Source: a virus
Strand: one strand, 5' to 3'
IMG/VR virus record: IMGVR_UViG_3300001242_000018
Span: 1 to 64,000 of that record
Length of the DNA: 64,000 nt
Part shown: positions 62,021 through 64,000 of the stretch, piece by piece
How positions within the stretch are numbered: the first letter of the stretch is position 1
Layout: each line of letters begins with the position of its first letter
Made by a program: the position numbers and the translations under genes
The notes under the pieces: model-generated
Databases searched by the model: none
What the model saw: the letters and a program-made list of their open reading frames with translations, nothing else
Told to the model about the DNA's origin: nothing

Positions 62021-64000
62021 GTGAACTACTTCGTAGCTCATATATATGCCGAAATTACACCCGGGAGTATTTACATTACCGTAGAGCTACCTGCGCAGGT
62101 AGATAATACGGTAACAGAATTATCTAAGATTAAGCTTAGTAATTTAACCGTAGGTGAACTTTTAAAACCGGCTATAGATGAATTTGCCACTAAGCATAAA
62201 CTAAATGCTGAAAACATTAATGTTAATCAATATTACATCCATTTGACCGATAGTATGGTACCTGTCGCGGTCTGTTTTTCTGATGGACAAATAGCAACAG
62301 CTAAAAGTAACGAGTATATTTATGGATACTACACTCCTATTGTCGCACCGCCTCTCGCGCCGGCAAACTTTACCGGAGTGCTGCTACCGGATTATAGCGG
62401 TGTTAGGTGGACATGGTCTGATATATTAAACGAGCAAAAGTATTGTATCCTAGATGAGAATAATACGATATTAAAGGAACTTCCCAAGAATAGTAGCGAG
62501 TGGATAGAACCGGTGACTTGTAATGGACGGACGATTAAAAGAAAAGTTGCCGGGTATAATTCTGCCGGTATGGGAATTGCCAGTACTTTTGCTGATATAA
62601 CATTACCTTCTATATCAGATAGCTCTCCTTACGGTTTAAAGGGACGTTGTCTTAGTTTATCGGGTATTCTGTGGAGTTGGAATTACACGGGCCCTAAAGG
62701 TCACTACAACTTATATGATGGTATAACCGACGAATTGTTAAAATCATTTGATAGCGATAATTGTAGTTGTACAGAGATAGAACTCGTGCCAGGTATTTAT
62801 AGCAGAAGGTTAAGAGTGGTTACGGATGAGCAGACAAGTGAATTTACTAATGAGGCAGTCGTAGTTATTCCTGATACTGTACATGAATTAAAGCCAAGTA
62901 AGCCAAGTCTTAACGGGTCTGCATCCGGGCCTAACTCCATTGTTTATCAATGGATTGATAATGGTAATGTAGATGAATTTTATATTTGTGATGAAGATGG
63001 CACAATACTTCATAATATACCTGGCGGCGTTGGGTATTTCAGCGAAGAGAATCTTGATACCGATATTACTTATAGAAGACGTCTCCAGGCTTATAACGAG
63101 TTCGGAGTAAGTGAACTATCGGATATCGTATTTATCCAATTAGTATCTATGACATTTAAACCAATTGTTGAGTGTCCAATTGAACATAATGCTCACTATA
63201 TACCACAAGGACGTATTAAAGCTTTCAAAAGTGGTGTAGGTGATGGTCTTGATCTATTTGTAAAGGGAATTCTTACAAAGGCTAATAGTGCCCCTATTAT
63301 TGATACGATGGAGCAATATCTCTCTGACGAAGCTCAGTTACCTGTATCCGCTATGGCAAGTAGTACTGATTGGTATGTAACAGATTCGTGGGTTAAGCAA
63401 TATGTTGATAATCTTGGTCACAACTGTATCTCTAGTTATACAGCATTTGAAATTGTATTAGATGTAGAAAGAAAAGTATTAAAAGGGTTTAATTATTACC
63501 CTGTTAAAATACTACCTTATCAGTTTTACACACAAGGTAATTATTATAATTACGACCCCGGTCAGCTCAAACTAATACTAAAGGCAATACCGGAAGCACG
63601 AGCTGTCATAGATGTTTGTGGTCAAGTTACTGATAAAATATCTGCTAATATTAAAGTAACTTCCGACGTTTTCTATCAGAGTTGTGATTCAAGTGATATT
63701 GATTATACTGTCAATATTAACTTTGATAGTATAGGTGTCCAAAGAATTGTCGATGATGTATTAGCAAGTGGGATAAATTGGGAAATGATAGTAGATGATT
63801 TCGCTCTTGTCTCATATACCTTAAAGGTAGATACGGGTAATAAAAGTTACGAGATTACCGACAGAGAAGGGATTATGTATTTATGGCTGCCTACTATTAC
63901 AGGTACGCCACAAATAGCTCATGTTCAAATTGGTAATGACTTATATATTAATTTAACACTTGGTGAAATTCTGTCGCGTTATATCGATCATGGCGGTACC
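62021..64000 (+). CDS. Fibre protein with FN3-like domains (3' truncated)
   Basis: Starts with GTG at 62021 after ACGGGGGTGA and stays open for 660 codons to the end of the window. After ~115 residues it has at least two or three FN3/Ig-like sandwiches (PPLAPANFTGVLLPDYSGVRWTWSD; GLKGRCLSLSGILWSWNY; PSLNGSASGPNSIVYQWID), with Trp and Gly at the usual positions. The last ~280 residues are a new beta-rich region. A side fibre or adhesin is likely. No ATG-initiated long frame exists here, so an ATG-only search would miss it. Confidence 0.65.
   Translation, partial: MNYFVAHIYAEITPGSIYITVELPAQVDNTVTELSKIKLSNLTVGELLKPAIDEFATKHKLNAENINVNQYYIHLTDSMVPVAVCFSDGQIATAKSNEYIYGYYTPIVAPPLAPANFTGVLLPDYSGVRWTWSDILNEQKYCILDENNTILKELPKNSSEWIEPVTCNGRTIKRKVAGYNSAGMGIASTFADITLPSISDSSPYGLKGRCLSLSGILWSWNYTGPKGHYNLYDGITDELLKSFDSDNCSCTEIELVPGIYSRRLRVVTDEQTSEFTNEAVVVIPDTVHELKPSKPSLNGSASGPNSIVYQWIDNGNVDEFYICDEDGTILHNIPGGVGYFSEENLDTDITYRRRLQAYNEFGVSELSDIVFIQLVSMTFKPIVECPIEHNAHYIPQGRIKAFKSGVGDGLDLFVKGILTKANSAPIIDTMEQYLSDEAQLPVSAMASSTDWYVTDSWVKQYVDNLGHNCISSYTAFEIVLDVERKVLKGFNYYPVKILPYQFYTQGNYYNYDPGQLKLILKAIPEARAVIDVCGQVTDKISANIKVTSDVFYQSCDSSDIDYTVNINFDSIGVQRIVDDVLASGINWEMIVDDFALVSYTLKVDTGNKSYEITDREGIMYLWLPTITGTPQIAHVQIGNDLYINLTLGEILSRYIDHGGT

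Noticed and set aside
2097-62041. Many open frames on the minus strand and in other frames of the plus strand
   Set aside because: They lie inside long plus-strand genes, lack SD sites and show no protein motifs; they are shadows of the coding frames.
1-64000. Diversity-generating retroelement or prophage integration signals
   Set aside because: No reverse transcriptase, template/variable repeat pair, integrase or att-like repeat was seen; only structural genes are present.
1-64000. tRNA or other RNA genes
   Set aside because: Nothing with a cloverleaf or a known RNA motif stood out, and almost all bases lie in coding frames. A scan was by eye only.

Overview
The window reads as one long, single-direction virion-structure module of a very large contractile-tailed phage (myovirus, probably a jumbo phage). 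Every supported gene is on the + strand, spacing is tight, Shine-Dalgarno sites are good (GGAGG types), and starts include GTG and TTG. No tRNA, CRISPR array, integrase, transposase or replication gene is visible. The DNA looks AT-rich. The host is most likely a Gram-positive, perhaps anaerobic, Firmicute: virion proteins carry several peptidoglycan-hydrolase domains, peptidoglycan-binding repeats and a copper-amine-oxidase-N-like domain of the kind common in that group. This host guess is inference. The phage itself is not identified.

Layout. 1-9.4 kb is the head: the end of an upstream gene, a prohead protease fused to a scaffold, a probable decoration protein, the HK97-fold major capsid protein, and Ig-like or beta-rich accessory head proteins. 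9.4-15.5 kb holds a large unknown protein and small neck/connector candidates, including a zinc-ribbon protein. 15.5-25.6 kb is the tail shaft: a sheath-like protein, a terminator candidate, the main sheath, a tube protein, two further tube-like proteins with extra domains, and two paralogous tail-assembly chaperones with a possible -1 frameshift site. 25.6-45.7 kb is three giant genes: a 1928-residue tape-measure-like protein with an embedded subtilisin protease and an SNase-like fold; a 2697-residue protein with a DnaQ-type exonuclease core and an EF-hand loop; and a 2073-residue hub protein with amidase, 3D, NlpC/P60 and M23 domains. 45.7-48.2 kb is the tip and baseplate: OB-fold spike, beta-helix spike, PAAR tip, gp25-like wedge and gpJ/gp6-like wedge. 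48.2-64 kb is fibres and adhesins: repeat-rich, LamG-like, glycine-rich, beta-helix, discoidin-like and FN3-like proteins. The last gene runs off the window.

How the parts would work together. The protease/scaffold and capsid genes build the head and the connectors join it to the tail. Chaperones and giant tape-measure-type proteins set up the tube, and sheath forms around it. The baseplate carries a spike tip, an unusually rich set of cell-wall enzymes and many carbohydrate- or surface-binding modules.

Most striking observation. Two virion genes, the PAAR tip (46636-46977) and a glycine-rich fibre (57180-58925), are each interrupted by a single in-frame TGA with an intact continuation. In both, a stem-loop lies just downstream whose apical loop begins with G at 15 and 18 nt from the TGA. 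That geometry resembles a bacterial selenocysteine-insertion element or a readthrough stimulator. It would mean UGA recoding in phage structural genes, and needs testing against simpler explanations (point mutation, sequencing error, Trp or Gly suppression).
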